Shown here piece by piece: positions 49,244 through 61,785 of a stretch of DNA of 64,000 nucleotides. The position numbers were made by a program, and so were the translations under genes. The DNA lies in contig NC_052102.1 of assembly GCF_012273895.1 (NCBI RefSeq), positions 10,534,002 to 10,598,001 on the forward strand, read 5' to 3'. The DNA comes from Zerene cesonia. Its lineage: Eukaryota > Arthropoda > Insecta > Lepidoptera > Pieridae. Below the pieces are notes generated by a model that was not told the DNA's origin, ran no database searches, and saw nothing but the letters and a program-made list of their open reading frames with translations. Position 1 is the stretch's first letter. Each line of letters opens with the position of its first letter.

Positions 49244-52200
49244 ATGGAGGATACAAAAGATCGAAAACGAAAGAAGGATAAACATTCAGAAAATGATGAT
49301 TATTCAAGGGAAAGAAAGTCTAAAAAACACAGATCCAAGTCTAGATCACCTGACAGACGTCAGGAAAACCGTGATAGAGATAATGAAAGGGATTCATATA
49401 GAAGGCGACGACGTTCCCGCTCCCGATCACCAAGAGAAGTCCGGGAGGATAAACGACGCAATGAGGAACAAGAGGTAGAAATTAAGAAAGATGCACCTCA
49501 AAGAAAAGCAAAAGACATGGATATGTTGAACACAAGAACCGGTGGTGCGTATATTCCACCTGCACGTCTGCGTATGATGCAAGCTCAGATTACTGATAAA
49601 TCTTCAGTTGCGTATCAAAGACTGGCCTGGGAAGCGTTAAAGAAGTCGATACATGGTCACATTAACAAAATCAATGTCGGTAATATTGGTATAATCATAA
49701 AAGAACTTCTCAAAGAAAACATAGTTCGGGGTCGTGGTTTACTCTGTCGGTCCGTTATTCAGGCACAAGCTGCGTCACCGACTTTCACCAATGTGTATGC
49801 AGCTTTGGTTGCTGCTGTAAACTCACGTTTTCCAAATATTGGAGAATTGTTACTCAAAAGACTAGTAATACAATTCAAGCGTGGTTTCAAAAGGAATGAT
49901 AAACCTATATGTATATCATCAGCATCTTTTATCGCTCATCTTGTAAACCAAAGGGTCGCACATGAAATTCTGGCTTTAGAATTGCTAACACTTCTAGTAG
50001 AGACTCCTACAGATGATTCTGTTGAGGTATCTATAGCCTTTTTAAAGGAGTGTGGGCAGAAGCTTACAGAAGTGTCTTCAAAAGGTGTAAATGCTATATT
50101 TGAGATGTTGAGGAATATTCTCCATGAGGGACAGTTAGATAAAAGAGTACAGTACATGATAGAGGTGATGTTCCAAGTCTGGAAAGATGGTTTCAAAGAT
50201 CATCCTGCTGTCATTGAGGAGTTGGAGCTGGTGCCAGAAGAGGAACAGTTCACTCATCTCTTGATGCTGGATGAAGCCACTGATTCACAGGATATCCTGA
50301 GTATGAATTGTTGTTACTTATGTGTTTTATTATGGTCACTGATATATATTTTTTATGCAATTAAAAATGTTTTTTGAGAGAAAAGACAATATTTCTTTCA
50401 GCAAATTGCAAAAGAAATATTGTTAATATTTGTTGATCAATTTAATTTCTCACTTTAATTTGCTTTTTATAATTTATAATTACTACAAAAATTTAATATC
50501 TATTTATCTGATTTAAATACTAAATGATAACTCAATTAACATGTTTCATTAAATTCTCAGATGTATTCAAATTTGATGACAAGTATGAAGAGAATGAAGA
50601 GAAATACAAAACACTCAGCAAAGAGATACTCGGGTCTGATGCTGAGTCTGGTGATGAGGATGGTTCTGGTGAATCTGGCAGTGAAGAGTCTGGAGATGAA
50701 GATGAAGAACAGAAACCCGTGACCATCATTGACAACACAGAAACAAACCTTGTAGCATTGCGTAGGACTATATACTTGACAATAAATTCCAGTTTAGACT
50801 TCGAAGAATGTGCTCATAAACTAATGAAAATGCAGCTCAAGCCAGGTCAAGAAATAGAGCTGTGCCATATGTTCCTAGATTGTTGTGCCGAACAACGGAC
50901 ATACGAAAAGTTCTACGGATTGCTAGCGCAGCGGTTCTGTAACATAAACAGAATATACATTGGTCCTTTTGAAGAAATATTCAGGGATTCATATGCTACA
51001 GCTCATAGGCTTGATACAAATAGGCTCAGAAACATTAGCAAGTTCTTTGCACACCTTCTTTTTACTGATTCTATCAGTTGGGAGGTGTTGGAGTGTGTGA
51101 AATTGAATGAAGAGGATACTACAAGTTCCAGTCGTATCTACATCAAAATCCTTTTCCAAGAATTGGCAGAGTATATGGGGTTGAAGAAGCTGAATGATCG
51201 CCTGGCTGACCCGTAAGTTCAGAATGGAGATGGTTCATTTAGGGGTTATGGCTTACAAGCCTTCCATCCGCGGCTTCATCTCCGTAGTCAAAGAAAAACT
51301 CATATTATCATCTCGTCCATGGAATTTCCAGTTAAAACTGCCTTAGTCAAAAATTTCATTCAAATTACTTCAGTGGTTTAAGTGCGAAGAAGAAACAGAC
51401 AGAAAGAGTAACTTTCGCATTTGTAATATTAGTAGGGATTATTAAGTGTTGCAATTTATTTTTCAGTATTTTACTTTAATATTTTTGGTATATTTTTTGC
51501 GAATGAACAAAAAACAATAAATGAACCATCTCATAGTATATGTATATTACTTAGCTCTATGTATAATATGATGGTCCATTGTTCCTGTTATTATAATGAA
51601 ATGCTTTTTTTTAAATTTCAGGACATTGCAGGAGGCATTCTCTGGAATATTCCCAAGAGACAATCCCAAGAACACGAGATTTTCTATCAACTTCTTCACA
51701 TCAATTGGTCTTGGTGGTCTAACAGATGAACTCAGAGAGCATTTAAAACAAATGCCAAAGGTAAATAGTGTGTTATTTAATAAATTTCATGTATAAATTT
51801 TAATAATTTGAGCAGTGTTTTTCATTTTTAGCCCAAATTCTTTAAAACAATGTTAGTTCACAATTACGCGCCTTACAAATCGCATCTTTACAAACTTTCG
51901 CATTTATAATATAAGTAGGATTCAAATATGAAATAGAAAATACACATACTGAGCATGATGACAATTGCTTCATAAAATAAAATAATTTCAGAATGTACCT
52001 GCACCAGCTGAAATCAAAGTGGACAGTGATTCAGATTCTAGCTCAAGTTCCAGTAGTTCATCATCATCATCCAGTGACTCCAGCTCAAGTGGTAATAATA
52101 TTCCTTAAGTATTGCAGGATTATATGGGATAATTTAATTTTGTTGTAAGTTGCCGTTACAAGAAAATGTTTTAACTTATAATCATTGTAAATTCACTAAT

Positions 52201-55200
52201 CATTTATATATAGTTTATGATATAAGTTAAAATTTATTTGGCATATTTTACAATATGAATGTATATAATATGAATAAAAATAGAACATGCTTATGAGGAT
52301 TATATCTATTGTAAATTATTTCAGACACTGAAGATGAGGGAACAGAGAAAAAGAAAGACAAGAAGGGAAAAAGGAATAAAGATAAGAATAAAACACCTAA
52401 AACACCAGAAGTAGATAAAGATGACAGTGCCAAAGATAAAAATGAGCGATGGGGCCACGATGGTTATTATGAGAGGTATGGTAAAGATTCAAGGGAAAAC
52501 GAGAGAGGAAATAGAGATGGTGCTAGGCGTAATGATGACGGTCAGAGAAGACGAAATGATTTCGATGGACAATCGCAAAATTTAAGAGGGAATAATACAA
52601 GAAGACATCAAAGGGAGGATGGTCCTCAACAAAACAGTGATAGAGACGAGGAAGAAACAAGGAATGCAAGAGGAGATTATAGAAGACGAAATGATAGGGA
52701 CACTGATATTAGACGGCGAAACGATCAAGACTTTGAAGGTAGACCACGTAATGAGAGAGAAGATGATAGTAGCCGACGTTATGAAAGAGAGGAAAATATT
52801 AAGCGTCGCTACGAAAGAGAGAATGTCGATAAGCGACGTCAGGATAGGGAAAGCGATAACAGACGCCGCAATGCAAGGGATGATGAGGAGAGACAAAATA
52901 GTGATAGAGAGAATAATAGCAGGCGGCCGAATGAGAACGTAGATGATAGAAGTCGTAATGACGATTTAAGAAGGAGTGGAGAATTTAATGATAGACGGCG
53001 TAATAACAGAATTGATGATGATAAGCGAGGTAAGGACAGAAGGGATGATGATAAAAGACGAGATGACAAGAACGATAGACTATGCAATGACAGAGGCGAT
53101 GATGTTAGGCGCCGTAACGATAGGGACGACGGTGATAAAAGACGCCATGAAAAATTGGACGACAGGCGACGCAATGACAGAGATGATGATGAAAGAAGAC
53201 GTGACGAGAGGGTGGATGACAGAATGCGAAATGACAGGGATTATGATAGAAGATCTAATGAGAGAGTCGACGATATGCGACGCAACAACAGGGATGATGA
53301 CGATAGAAGTCGTGATGATAAGATGCAAGATAGGCGACGCAATGACAGGGATGGTGATGATAGAAGACGCGATGGGAAGGCAGAAGATAGGCGTCGCAAT
53401 AACGGGAATGATGATGATAATAGACATAATGAGCGAGAAGACGATAGGCGACGTAACAACNNNNNNNNNNNNNNNNNNNNNNNNNNNNNNNNNNNNNNNN
53501 NNNNNNNNNNNNNNNNNNNNNNNNNNNNNNNNNNNNNNNNNNNNNNNNNNNNNNNNNNNNNNNNNNNNNNNNNNNNNNNNNNNNNNNNNNNNNNNNNNNN
53601 NNNNNNNNNNNNNNNNNNNNNNNNNNNNNNNNNNNNNNNNNNNNNNNNNNNNNNNNNNNNNNNNNNNNNNNNNNNNNNNNNNNNNNNNNNNNNNNNNNNN
53701 NNNNNNNNNNNNNNNNNNNNNNNNNNNNNNNNNNNNNNNNNNNNNNNNNNNNNNNNNNNNNNNNNNNNNNNNNNNNNNNNNNNNNNNNNNNNNNNNNNNN
53801 NNNNNNNNNNNNNNNNNNNNNNNNNNNNNNNNNNNNNNNNNNNNNNNNNNNNNNNNNNNNNNNNNNNNNNNNNNNNNNNNNNNNNNNNNNNNNNNNNNNN
53901 NNNNNNNNNNNNNNNNNNNNNNNNNNNNNNNNNNNNNNNNNNNNNNNNNNNNNNNNNNNNNNNNNNNNNNNNNNNNNNNNNNNNNNNNNNNNNNNNNNNN
54001 NNNNNNNNNNNNNNNNNNNNNNNNNNNNNNNNNNNNNNNNNNNNNNNNNNNNNNNNNNNNNNNNNNNNNNNNNNNNNNNNNNNNNNNNNNNNNNNNNNNN
54101 NNNNNNNNNNNNNNNNNNNNNNNNNNNNNNNNNNNNNNNNNNNNNNNNNNNNNNNNNNNNNNNNNNNNNNNNNNNNNNNNNNNNNNNNNNNNNNNNNNNN
54201 NNNNNNNNNNNNNNNNNNNNNNNNNNNNNNNNNNNNNNNNNNNNNNNNNNNNNNNNNNNNNNNNNNNNNNNNNNNNNNNNNNNNNNNNNNNNNNNNNNNN
54301 NNNNNNNNNNNNNNNNNNNNNNNNNNNNNNNNNNNNNNNNNNNNNNNNNNNNNNNNNNNNNNNNNNNNNNNNNNNNNNNNNNNNNNNNNNNNNNNNNNNN
54401 NNNNNNNNNNNNNNNNNNNNNNNNNNNNNNNNNNNNNNNNNNNNNNNNNNNNNNNNNNNNGAAGGTGATAATAGAACACGTGACGAGAGGGTGGAGAATA
54501 GGCGTCATCATGATAGGGATGATGATGATGATAGAAGACGTAATGAGAAAATAGACAACAGGCGACGTATTGACAAAGAGGAAGAAAATAATAGACGTGA
54601 AGAAACAGTACACGACAGACGACGCAATGACAGAGATGATGATAATAGACGACGCATTGAGAGGATAGAAGACAGGCGACGTAATGTCAGAGATGATGAT
54701 CATGATGATAAAAAACGTCATGAGATTGAGGAAGACCGGCGCAAAAATGACAGCGAAAGTGAAGAGGATAATGCCAGGAGACAAAACGTGGTTGAAGCTG
54801 AGCATATGCGCCAAAATCATAAGAAGAGTAAAAATAGAAGACAAGATACAAAAGAAAACGATTCAACAGATGAAAAGGACGACGGTGAAAAACATCGGAA
54901 CGATAAAGACAAAGATAATCGAATAAAAGATAGGGACGATACCAAAAAATTTGATGAATTTGATATAAAAAGAAAGGGTAACTTAAAAAGTGAAGTAAGA
55001 AGCGTCAAGCCTAATACAAATAAAAAGTTAAATGAATTTGATATTATAAGTAAAACAGATATAGATAGAAGAGGCAGATTTGAAGAAAGAAAAGATACCT
55101 TAAACATGGATAATAAACAAAGTAAAAAAAGTGATAAAAGAAAAAAGAAACATCAGGATAGTAGTAGTGAAGACGAAGATAGTAGTAGCAGTAGCAGCAG

Positions 55201-55687
55201 TAGCAGCAGCAGCAGTAGTAGTAGCAGTGGCAATAGTAGCAGTAGTAGTGACGACAGCGAAAGCGAGGTTTCTCAAAATGATTCAAAGAATCGTAAATAT
55301 ATAAAAAGCCGTGAAAAAGATGATACCGATGATTCTGAAGAAGAACAAAGTAAAAAAAGAGGGAAGAAAGTCAAAAACCAAAAAGAAAATGGTCATAATC
55401 TTAAAACTAAAGGAAAAAAAGAAAAAAATCATAGTCGCGATGAATCTCCAGACCAAGGTTTAATTAAAAAAGCCCGATATAAAAAAGATGATGACAGAAG
55501 GGAAATTAGAAAAAATAGCAAAACTGTTGAAGAAAATAAAAATAACAGTGATGGCAAACATAGAACCGATAGTGAACCACGGGAACTGGGCAGATACTGG
55601 GAATCTTATGATAAGAAAGAAAAAGAAATGGGCAAAGAAAGAAGTTCAAATCGATACGAAAGTAATAGAATTAAAACAAATAGATAG
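49244..55687 (+). CDS. CWC22: Pre-mRNA-splicing factor CWC22 (nucampholin)
   Basis: CWC22 is a spliceosome component that in other animals delivers eIF4A3 to spliced mRNA for exon-junction complex assembly. Exons are 49244-50300, 50561-51212, 51622-51760, 51992-52091 and 52325-55687; the frame closes with 1436 codons outside the assembly gap. Order: an RS-rich N-terminus (SRSRSPREV), GGAYIPPARLR (100-110), a MIF4G domain (about 124-310), an acidic linker (SGDEDGSGESGSEE) and an MA3 domain (about 413-530, ETNLVALRRTIYLTINSSLD). Next come a poly-Ser tract at the exon 4/5 border, a very long Arg/Asp repeat domain, a second Ser tract and a Lys-rich tail ending NRIKTNR. The first in-frame ATG with the MEDTKDRKRKKDK start is chosen. 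The charged tail is far longer than in vertebrate CWC22 but long tails are known in flies. Poly(A) signal at 55768. Confidence 0.93.
51240..51438 (-). mobile_element. Decayed Helitron-like family A copy in CWC22 intron 2
   Basis: GTAACTTTCGCATTTGTAAT and TATTAGTAGGGATTA at its right end match the 5' end (minus strand) of the copies at 24000 and 24195. The rest is strongly diverged. Confidence 0.45.
51880..51921 (-). mobile_element. Short Helitron-like family A end
   Basis: CATCTTTACAAACTTTCGCA and TTTATAATATAAGTAGGAT are an end fragment of family A in CWC22 intron 3. Confidence 0.5.
53155..54730 (+). repeat. 57-bp tandem repeat coding for a 19-aa RD unit, with gap
   Basis: Within the last CWC22 exon the protein repeats about every 19 residues, for example DDRRRNDRDDDERRRDERV, QDRRRNDRDGDDRRRDGKA and HDRRRNDRDDDNRRRIERI. 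Units are diverged but keep the period, and weaker units extend upstream to about 52650. The assembly gap sits in the middle. Confidence 0.85.
53461..54460. other. Assembly gap of exactly 1000 N
   Basis: The run of N starts and ends inside the CWC22 tandem repeat. Its round length suggests a placeholder. The open frame before it ends on a complete codon and the frame after it begins on one, so the true missing length should be a multiple of three. Confidence 0.95.
55161..55257 (+). repeat. AGC/AGT microsatellite coding poly-Ser in CWC22
   Basis: An interrupted run of AGT and AGC codons makes a tract of more than 20 serines with few breaks (EDEDSSSSSSSS..., GNSSSSSDDSESE). A similar Ser tract with TCA/TCC codons is at 52038-52090. 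Confidence 0.85.
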
Positions 55688-55767
55688 TAAGCGTGTTAAA
55701 TGTGCTCATACCGAACATTATTAGGTCTTTAAATTATAATGAAATTTTGTAGTTAAGGTAAGTTCTG

Positions 55768-55773
55768 AATAAA
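55768..55773 (+). terminator. Poly(A) signal of CWC22
   Basis: AATAAA lies 81 nt after the stop codon, just before the Helitron-like insertion. Confidence 0.6.
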
Positions 55774-55807
55774 TCTTTTATATAAGGAAATAAGCTATTT
55801 TATTTAA

Positions 55808-55986
55808 CTAGCTGACCCGGCAAACGCTGATCTGTCTTATTCTTCTCATCTAGGGGTTATAAAAAATAGATGTTGGCTGATTCTCAGACCTACCCGATAT
55901 GCACACAAAATTTCATTTAAATCAGTCCACCCGTTTCGGAGGAGTAATGTAACTAACATTGTCACACGAGAATTTTATATATAAGA
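55808..55986 (-). mobile_element. Helitron-like element, family B
   Basis: On the minus strand it runs from TCTTATATATAAAATTCTCG to GCGTTTGCCGGGTCAGCTAG, next to A on the plus strand. It is closely related to the copy at 18694. It sits between CWC22 and the CLAMP gene. Confidence 0.65.
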
Positions 55987-56131
55987 CAATATTCCTTCAA
56001 AATACAACCTCTTAAAATCAAAACCTACCGAAAAGTGAAACAAATTCGTCATTTGTCAATTTTGATGGGTTCTAAAAAAAATATTTACAAGTGTTCTTGT
56101 TAGATACCTAGTGATTGTAATTTCTAATACA

Positions 56132-57694
56132 ATGGAGACTGTATTGCATTCACGATCAAGCAAATTGGATATGGAAAGTGAATCTGATAAAATACAAGCA
56201 GCATCAGCACCTATTTTGCCCGCGGTAGCTTCAGGAGAAGCTAAGTTAACTATCCAAATATCTGCTCCTTCATATTTGCATTCCTTGAAGGAAAATGAAG
56301 CTCCACCTTTTAGAAAACCAGAGCATGAGGCCAGACCCAAATTACTGATTGGGACAATTGTCTCTGAAAGTGATATTATTGAGATTATTGCTCGTGCGAA
56401 CAGCGATTGTTTGAAAAATTCATTAGGTACCTATATAATAAATAAGATATGAGCTGTTTATACAATTCACATATTTATCAATACTTAGTTTTAGATTTAA
56501 ATGTTATCTTTGCTTTTTCAAGGGGAATTCGTAGTGAAAAGAAATATTGTGCCAAATTACCAACTTTCTGAAAAGAACTTTTTAGTAAGTTTCCTAATGG
56601 AAACTATAGATTACAGTGCACAAAGGGACTTTACTGCTGAAAAACTAGCTTGTCTCATGACACTTTACATTTCTACTCACTTGTATTTCAAGTGGTATTA
56701 CTGGACACCACCTGTCGCAGTTTGGAAATATTTTAAGGAAATAATGATAAGGCACACTATAGAGGTAAAATAATATTCAAAGATTATGTGTATTTATTTA
56801 TTTAAATTAATACACACAACAGATCAAGATCACATTGATATTAGAGATTACATACTTATTTTTGTGTTCAGATCTCAATCCAATAAAAAATGTGTACAAT
56901 TATTGTTTACATTACGGTTAAATTTATAATCTTAATAATCTGCATATCTACATCAAAAACTATAAAAAAAATACATATAAATATATCTATATATACATTT
57001 GCTTGTTTATAAGCATTAAATTCTTATTTAAATATCTTTTCATGTCTAACTATACTATACTTAAGCAACCATGACATCATTTTACAATTTTATAAATATG
57101 TTTTTTAAATATAAGTACTTAATCGATGATCAAATATGTCGAGATGGGAAAATTTAACGATAAATCAATATTCAGGCAACAGAAACGATTAAAAAGGTTA
57201 TACAATGAAGAGTTATTTCTGGTGAAAGCTAAACAAAATGTTTTGTTAGTTCAAAATCGAGATGAGGTATTAAAATTAATGAGAACCTACAGAAGTGACG
57301 GAGATTCAATAGAAGAGTGAATAAATTGTATTAGTATAACTGATAGAGTTGAATAAGTATAACTGATAATTACCATGACTCAATATTTTTATTTTTATTT
57401 TAATAAAGATAACTTTATTGTAAATATAAATGAAAATATATTGCAGTAAAAAAAATTGCATGGTAGTCCATGTCTGTCAAAAATCACCACAACTAGACTA
57501 TAAGGATCTTTTCACATATTTTTTTAATTTTTATGCAGGATTCCCCAGATGGCCAAGAAGTATTTGACCCAGAGGAATGTTATGACATTGTAACCCATTT
57601 TCATACAGTTTATTTGAGCAACCTGCCACTTATCCACCTGCTTACTTTTGGAGGATTCCGTCTTAAACTTTTATGGCCATTTAAACCAAAATAG
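56132..57694 (+). CDS. CLAMP-domain protein (flagellar C1a-32 / CFAP119-like)
   Basis: Exons are 56132-56426, 56523-56764 and 57539-57694, together 693 nt (230 aa), frame intact. The N-terminal 90 residues are low in recognisable features. Residues from about 110 on (YSAQRDFTAEKLACLMTLYI, WKYFKEIMIRHTIE, FDPEECYDIVTHFHTVYL) follow the helical pattern of the CLAMP family. That family includes Chlamydomonas C1a-32 and human CFAP119 and CABCOCO1, with the F...L..HS and Y...H..LY spacing. In that family the proteins belong to the central-pair apparatus of motile cilia; in an insect this would mean sperm or sensory cilia. Family assignment is by pattern and moderately sure. An extra open segment lies inside intron 2 (see 57144). 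Confidence 0.55.
57144..57320 (+). CDS. Small Lys-rich open segment inside CLAMP gene intron 2
   Basis: It encodes MGKFNDKSIFRQQKRLKRLY, then NEELFLVKAKQNVLLVQNRD, ending DGDSIEE and stop; it can also start at 57126. The residue mix looks protein-like, an acceptor-like TATTCAG lies at about 57170-57176, and AATAAA follows at 57402. It could be an alternative last exon or a nested small gene. It does not join CLAMP exon 2 in frame through the best acceptor. Function unknown. Confidence 0.3.
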   Translation: MGKFNDKSIFRQQKRLKRLYNEELFLVKAKQNVLLVQNRDEVLKLMRTYRSDGDSIEE

Positions 57695-58208
57695 TGTGCA
57701 AAATAGAATCCCAATGTTTATTTTATGGGTTTAAATTGAAAGAATTATCATTGATTTGTTAACATTTATTTATGCTGATTTATGTTGAAACAATATATTT
57801 TGTTTTAAAAGATTAAGCTGTTTTTATTACAATTGCAAACTACATAAAATGTTTAATGTTATTATACAATGAAATTATAAAGCCTACTTCTCTTTTTTTA
57901 ATTATTTACTTAATATAAAAAATTATATATAATTATATATCACATTTCTTAAAACAAACAAAACAGAAATAGAAAACACATTAAAAAAACAATAAATTAT
58001 AGAATCAACAAAATCAACACATATTCAGAGTATATGTTAGAAAATGATTTAATCCTTGTGATCCTAATCAAAATAAACTTACAAGTGTATAACGTTTGAA
58101 TTGCATCTGTCCATTTAAAGTGGATCAAGCTCAAGTGTAAAAGAGGTGGTAAGTTGGTAGCATACAAATATGATACAGGTGAAGCAATTAAAAGCGTGTT
58201 CAAATAGA
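57695..58208. other. Convergent intergenic region
   Basis: AT-rich 3' regions of the CLAMP gene (+) and ANAPC13 (-). Nothing else was seen. Confidence 0.55.
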
Positions 58209-58421
58209 TTAGTTTTGTTCGTTATTTGCTGGTTCAGGGAAGTTTTCCTGCCATCGCAAGCTTTGCTCCTTGAGTGTCAGGTGAGAATCAGCGCTATCAG
58301 CTTCGGGGTCTGGGAGCTCTTCCAACGGCACTTGGATATCTTCGTGTGGTAAAACCTCGGCCCGCCATTCCTCATCCACAATATCAATCAAACGTCCGTT
58401 TCGGCGCACTTTGCTATCCAT
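58209..58421 (-). CDS. ANAPC13: Anaphase-promoting complex subunit 13
   Basis: This is a 70-aa protein in one coding exon. MDSKVRRNGRLIDIVDEEWR and LPHEDIQVPLEELPDPEAD match human APC13 (MDSEVQRDGRILDLIDDAWR, LPYEDVAIPLNELPEPEQD) nearly position by position, and the length (human 74 aa) agrees. In the family it is a small extended subunit that braces the TPR lobe of the APC/C, the ubiquitin ligase of mitotic exit. The KEQSLRW motif near residue 50 corresponds to human KEQEMKW. The start codon is fixed by the conserved MDS. It is oriented divergently from Rab5. Confidence 0.93.
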   Translation of the reverse strand: MDSKVRRNGRLIDIVDEEWRAEVLPHEDIQVPLEELPDPEADSADSHLTLKEQSLRWQENFPEPANNEQN

Positions 58422-59797
58422 ATTTACAAATCAAAAGAAAATAGGAATTCCTGTGAACTGTAGGTTCAGAACTCGTGTCGGTGATCCTGTGTTGTATCAG
58501 AGAGAAACCAAATAAATTATACGTGATATAATTCGAAATTAATCTTACTTCTATAATGTTATATTTCTCATTTATTATTTTCCATAAAATACAAATTGAC
58601 GTCAATAAACAAATAAACGTCAATCCGCATTCCGTAACGGCAATCCATAGTCAATCCAACTTCCAACTTCCAAGTCGAACCACAGGTTATAAATGATTTT
58701 AGTTTAAAAAAATTGCTTAAACTTAGTTCAATTCAGTGTACTATTTATGGGAAAAATAAAAATTTAAAAAAATATATATATTATATTATCAGTGCTAAAA
58801 AGATAATTAAATAAAAAAAAATTATGGATGTCTTTCAATGTAATTTTTAACGCTATTCTCGATTTTTCTGAAGAGAATATAATAATATGTAGCTTTTTTA
58901 TGTTATAATGTAAAGAGGAATATTTTATAATAATTTTTATTGTAAAATGACAAATTAGGAAAAAATATATTTTAAATGGATTTTTAAAATCATTTCATGT
59001 TTCAGAGAGAGTAGATTACACTTTCTTTACCATAAACAATATTTTACATTTTTCTAATTGTCTTCTTGCTCGCTCTCTCGCTTCCATGTTTGTTCGTGGT
59101 CATTTTGCATTTCTGTGCTAGATTTTCTAGTTTAGCGTTTCAATTAATGATTAAATTCCTATAAGAGTGTAATTAATGAAATTATCGGAACTTCGGCGAC
59201 CTTGTGAGGATTTGTCGCCCAACAAAAAGTGTATTACGGCGATTTAATAACAGGGAGGGTACGTCTTTCATATCCTTATAATCTAGTAAATGCGTCATTT
59301 TGTCGAATAAATGTTTAATAGAAACTAGTTCTTGTAGACAAGATATCGTGTAAGCACTTACAATCCTTATCCCGAATAAGTAGTGGTTTAAATAAGTTCA
59401 ACGAGTGATTTTGTGAACTCCAGCTGACTAGGGGGCGATTCACTGACGATTCGATCAGTCGAGGAAATGAATTGATACGGTCTGAATCGGTTAGTCATCA
59501 CCAGCAGACGCATTTTCGACAAAACGATACGATTAATCTTGAAAAAATTGAGTCGTGTCCCCATAACCACAATAAATAATTACTGATAGTGTCATTGTAG
59601 AGTGTTCTTTGTGATCGCAATGATACGTGCGCAAAGATAAGCGGGCCTGTTTACCGTTTTCGCTATTTTCTTATTACATCTGTTTTGTAGCGGCAGTTGA
59701 AATGTGTTCTCGTTGTATTTTCATTCGTCATTAAGGATTCAAGGATATAGTGACTGTCAATGGTGTCAAATTGTGTTTTTGTGTCGTTGCTGGCTGG
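58422..59797. promoter_or_regulatory. Divergent region ANAPC13 / Rab5, with candidate Rab5 5' UTR exon end
   Basis: The ANAPC13 promoter lies near 58422-58680. On the plus strand a strong donor (GCTGGCTG|GTAAGT, cut at 59797/59798) could end the first non-coding exon of Rab5. The start site is not determined. Confidence 0.4.
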
Positions 59798-61785
59798 TAA
59801 GTAAAAAATAAGTAATTAATCGAGGTATTAATTAATATTCGAACGATAATTTGATCTCGCTAGTTGTCTGGCTGATATGATTTCTAGCAACCTTGAATTT
59901 TAAAAAGTTGCTTGAAAAATTTGTTTGAAAAGTTTTCATTATCTCTGCAATTCTTATTGCTGCGCTGTACAATGCTGTGATGACTCATATAAACAAAATT
60001 TTAATCTACGTTTTTTATCTGTTGTAATTCTGTCATAAGGCAATACTAACTTTTACACTGATATAAATTTTCAATCTAGCTTGCTATTAATGTGTTAGTG
60101 TATATTTTTATTAATTTGCAATAACATTTCGATATTTGCCTTTGTTGAACAAAAAGAACAATACAAGATAGTGTTATTATAATTGTAAATAAAGGCATGT
60201 TAATTATTCTGATATTGATTCACTGCGCTCCACATGAATGCAGATGATAGTGAAATGAAAGTTGTGTTCAATAAGATGAATGTAAACTATAGCATTTCAC
60301 AGATATATTATTAACAGTTTTTTTTTACAACGTTATTAGAAATCAAAGCATTTGTACCATTTTATGTTTGTAGCAAAATGAGTTTTGAAATATAATTATT
60401 ATCACCTTGCATAGGCAAGCTAAAGCTTAGAATTTTCTAATTGGTTTATGTATGAACAGCGCATGTTTCTATGAAGCTAAAAATAAAAATGTTACAATAG
60501 AGAACTGCAAATACTAATGTTTCTTTTTATTATTCTAGATTTCATTCTCATATGACAATTTGCCTTTATTTGTAAATTAGTCTTCTGTTCAACTATTGAC
60601 TGTTGGCCAGGTGGCGAAGACCTCCTCTATTCTAGCATTTCTGTGACCCGTGTTATTCCCGCTAATCTAATGTTGTTGAAATACTGACATACATATCAAA
60701 TGGCCAATAAATATAATATGCTTTTTGAATATTTTATTGTGTATAACTGGGTTTAACTCAATGGTTCTCAATCTTATTTTGTATAAAGCCAACTCATTAA
60801 TAAATTACTTCTCAGCTACATCCTCCCCTACACCAAAGAAGGAAAATATTAAAAATTATATTAACTAACAAAATTACTATCAACACAAAAACAATTTTAT
60901 GACATCTTTTATTTAAAAAAAAAAAGTTGATTATTACAGGGACTGCTTTCTTATTTATATGTTATGTTATAGGTACATAATTGTTATTTTAATGTATTGG
61001 TGGTTAATGTTGATAAAAAAAGTATTATTAACTAACTAACAAGAGTTATTTTTGATCAAAATTTCTAAGAAGTGTCCAAAAGATTCCATTCCATAGATGG
61101 AATTGTAAACTAATTCACAGCTTTCCAAATTTTGTAATGATGTTTCCAATAAATTCAATTAAAAGTATTAATTACATTTAAGTGTACCTTTTATTAATTT
61201 GATATTGTAAAATGAATCTATTGTTACAATGAGATAGTTGATAATAAATTTTGGATGTTAAGAATTTTCGTATTGTACAAACATATAATTGTGTTTGCAT
61301 GAGTTATCATAATATGATTTATACTTGATAGATTAATCATGCTTTATTATTGAATGCCTTTGTTGTCTCTCCTAGCGTTATAGTATGTATGATATTCGTT
61401 AACCAACATTCCCAGGAACAAAGGAGGTCAATGATTGGATCTCTTTGGTTTTCTTTTGTTTCAATAGTGTCAATCTGTTTTCAAAGATCAAAGATTTTGT
61501 GTTTGATAGGAAATGGTTGTCTATTTGTCCCATTGAAGAATCTGGAGTACCTCTCCAGAAATGTTGGTGATGGAAGAAAGGATTTATTCCAGTGGTGCAC
61601 ACAATGTATAGAATAGTTTCCTTTAAGACCTTTATTTTAACTTTTGAGCCATCTGATCTATTACTAAAATATAATTCTAGCGGAATATAATCACAGGCAT
61701 TCATGACATGAGTTCCTAGAGTTAAGTTCATCAATGTTTTACTAAAAATTAGTACATAAACATGTAACAAAATATGATTTTATAG
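59798..61785 (+). other. Probable Rab5 5' UTR intron
   Basis: AT-rich, without a clear gene. Overlapping short open frames on both strands at 61350-61770 were inspected and not recognised. Confidence 0.4.

Noticed and set aside
52619..53430. Plus-strand Met-rich frame and minus-strand Ser/Leu-rich or Ile-rich frames before the gap
   Set aside because: Alternative frames of the same repeat. The frame connected by exon phase to the MA3 exon is the Arg/Asp one.
53241..54844. Long open frames on the minus strand across the CWC22 repeat
   Set aside because: They are mirror images of the RD repeat, whose 57-bp period keeps several frames open, and most of their length is N. The plus-strand frame joins known CWC22 domains.
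61350..61770. Overlapping open frames on both strands in the Rab5 5' intron
   Set aside because: Looked like a transposase remnant at first, but no catalytic motif or family signature is visible and neither strand is clearly coding.
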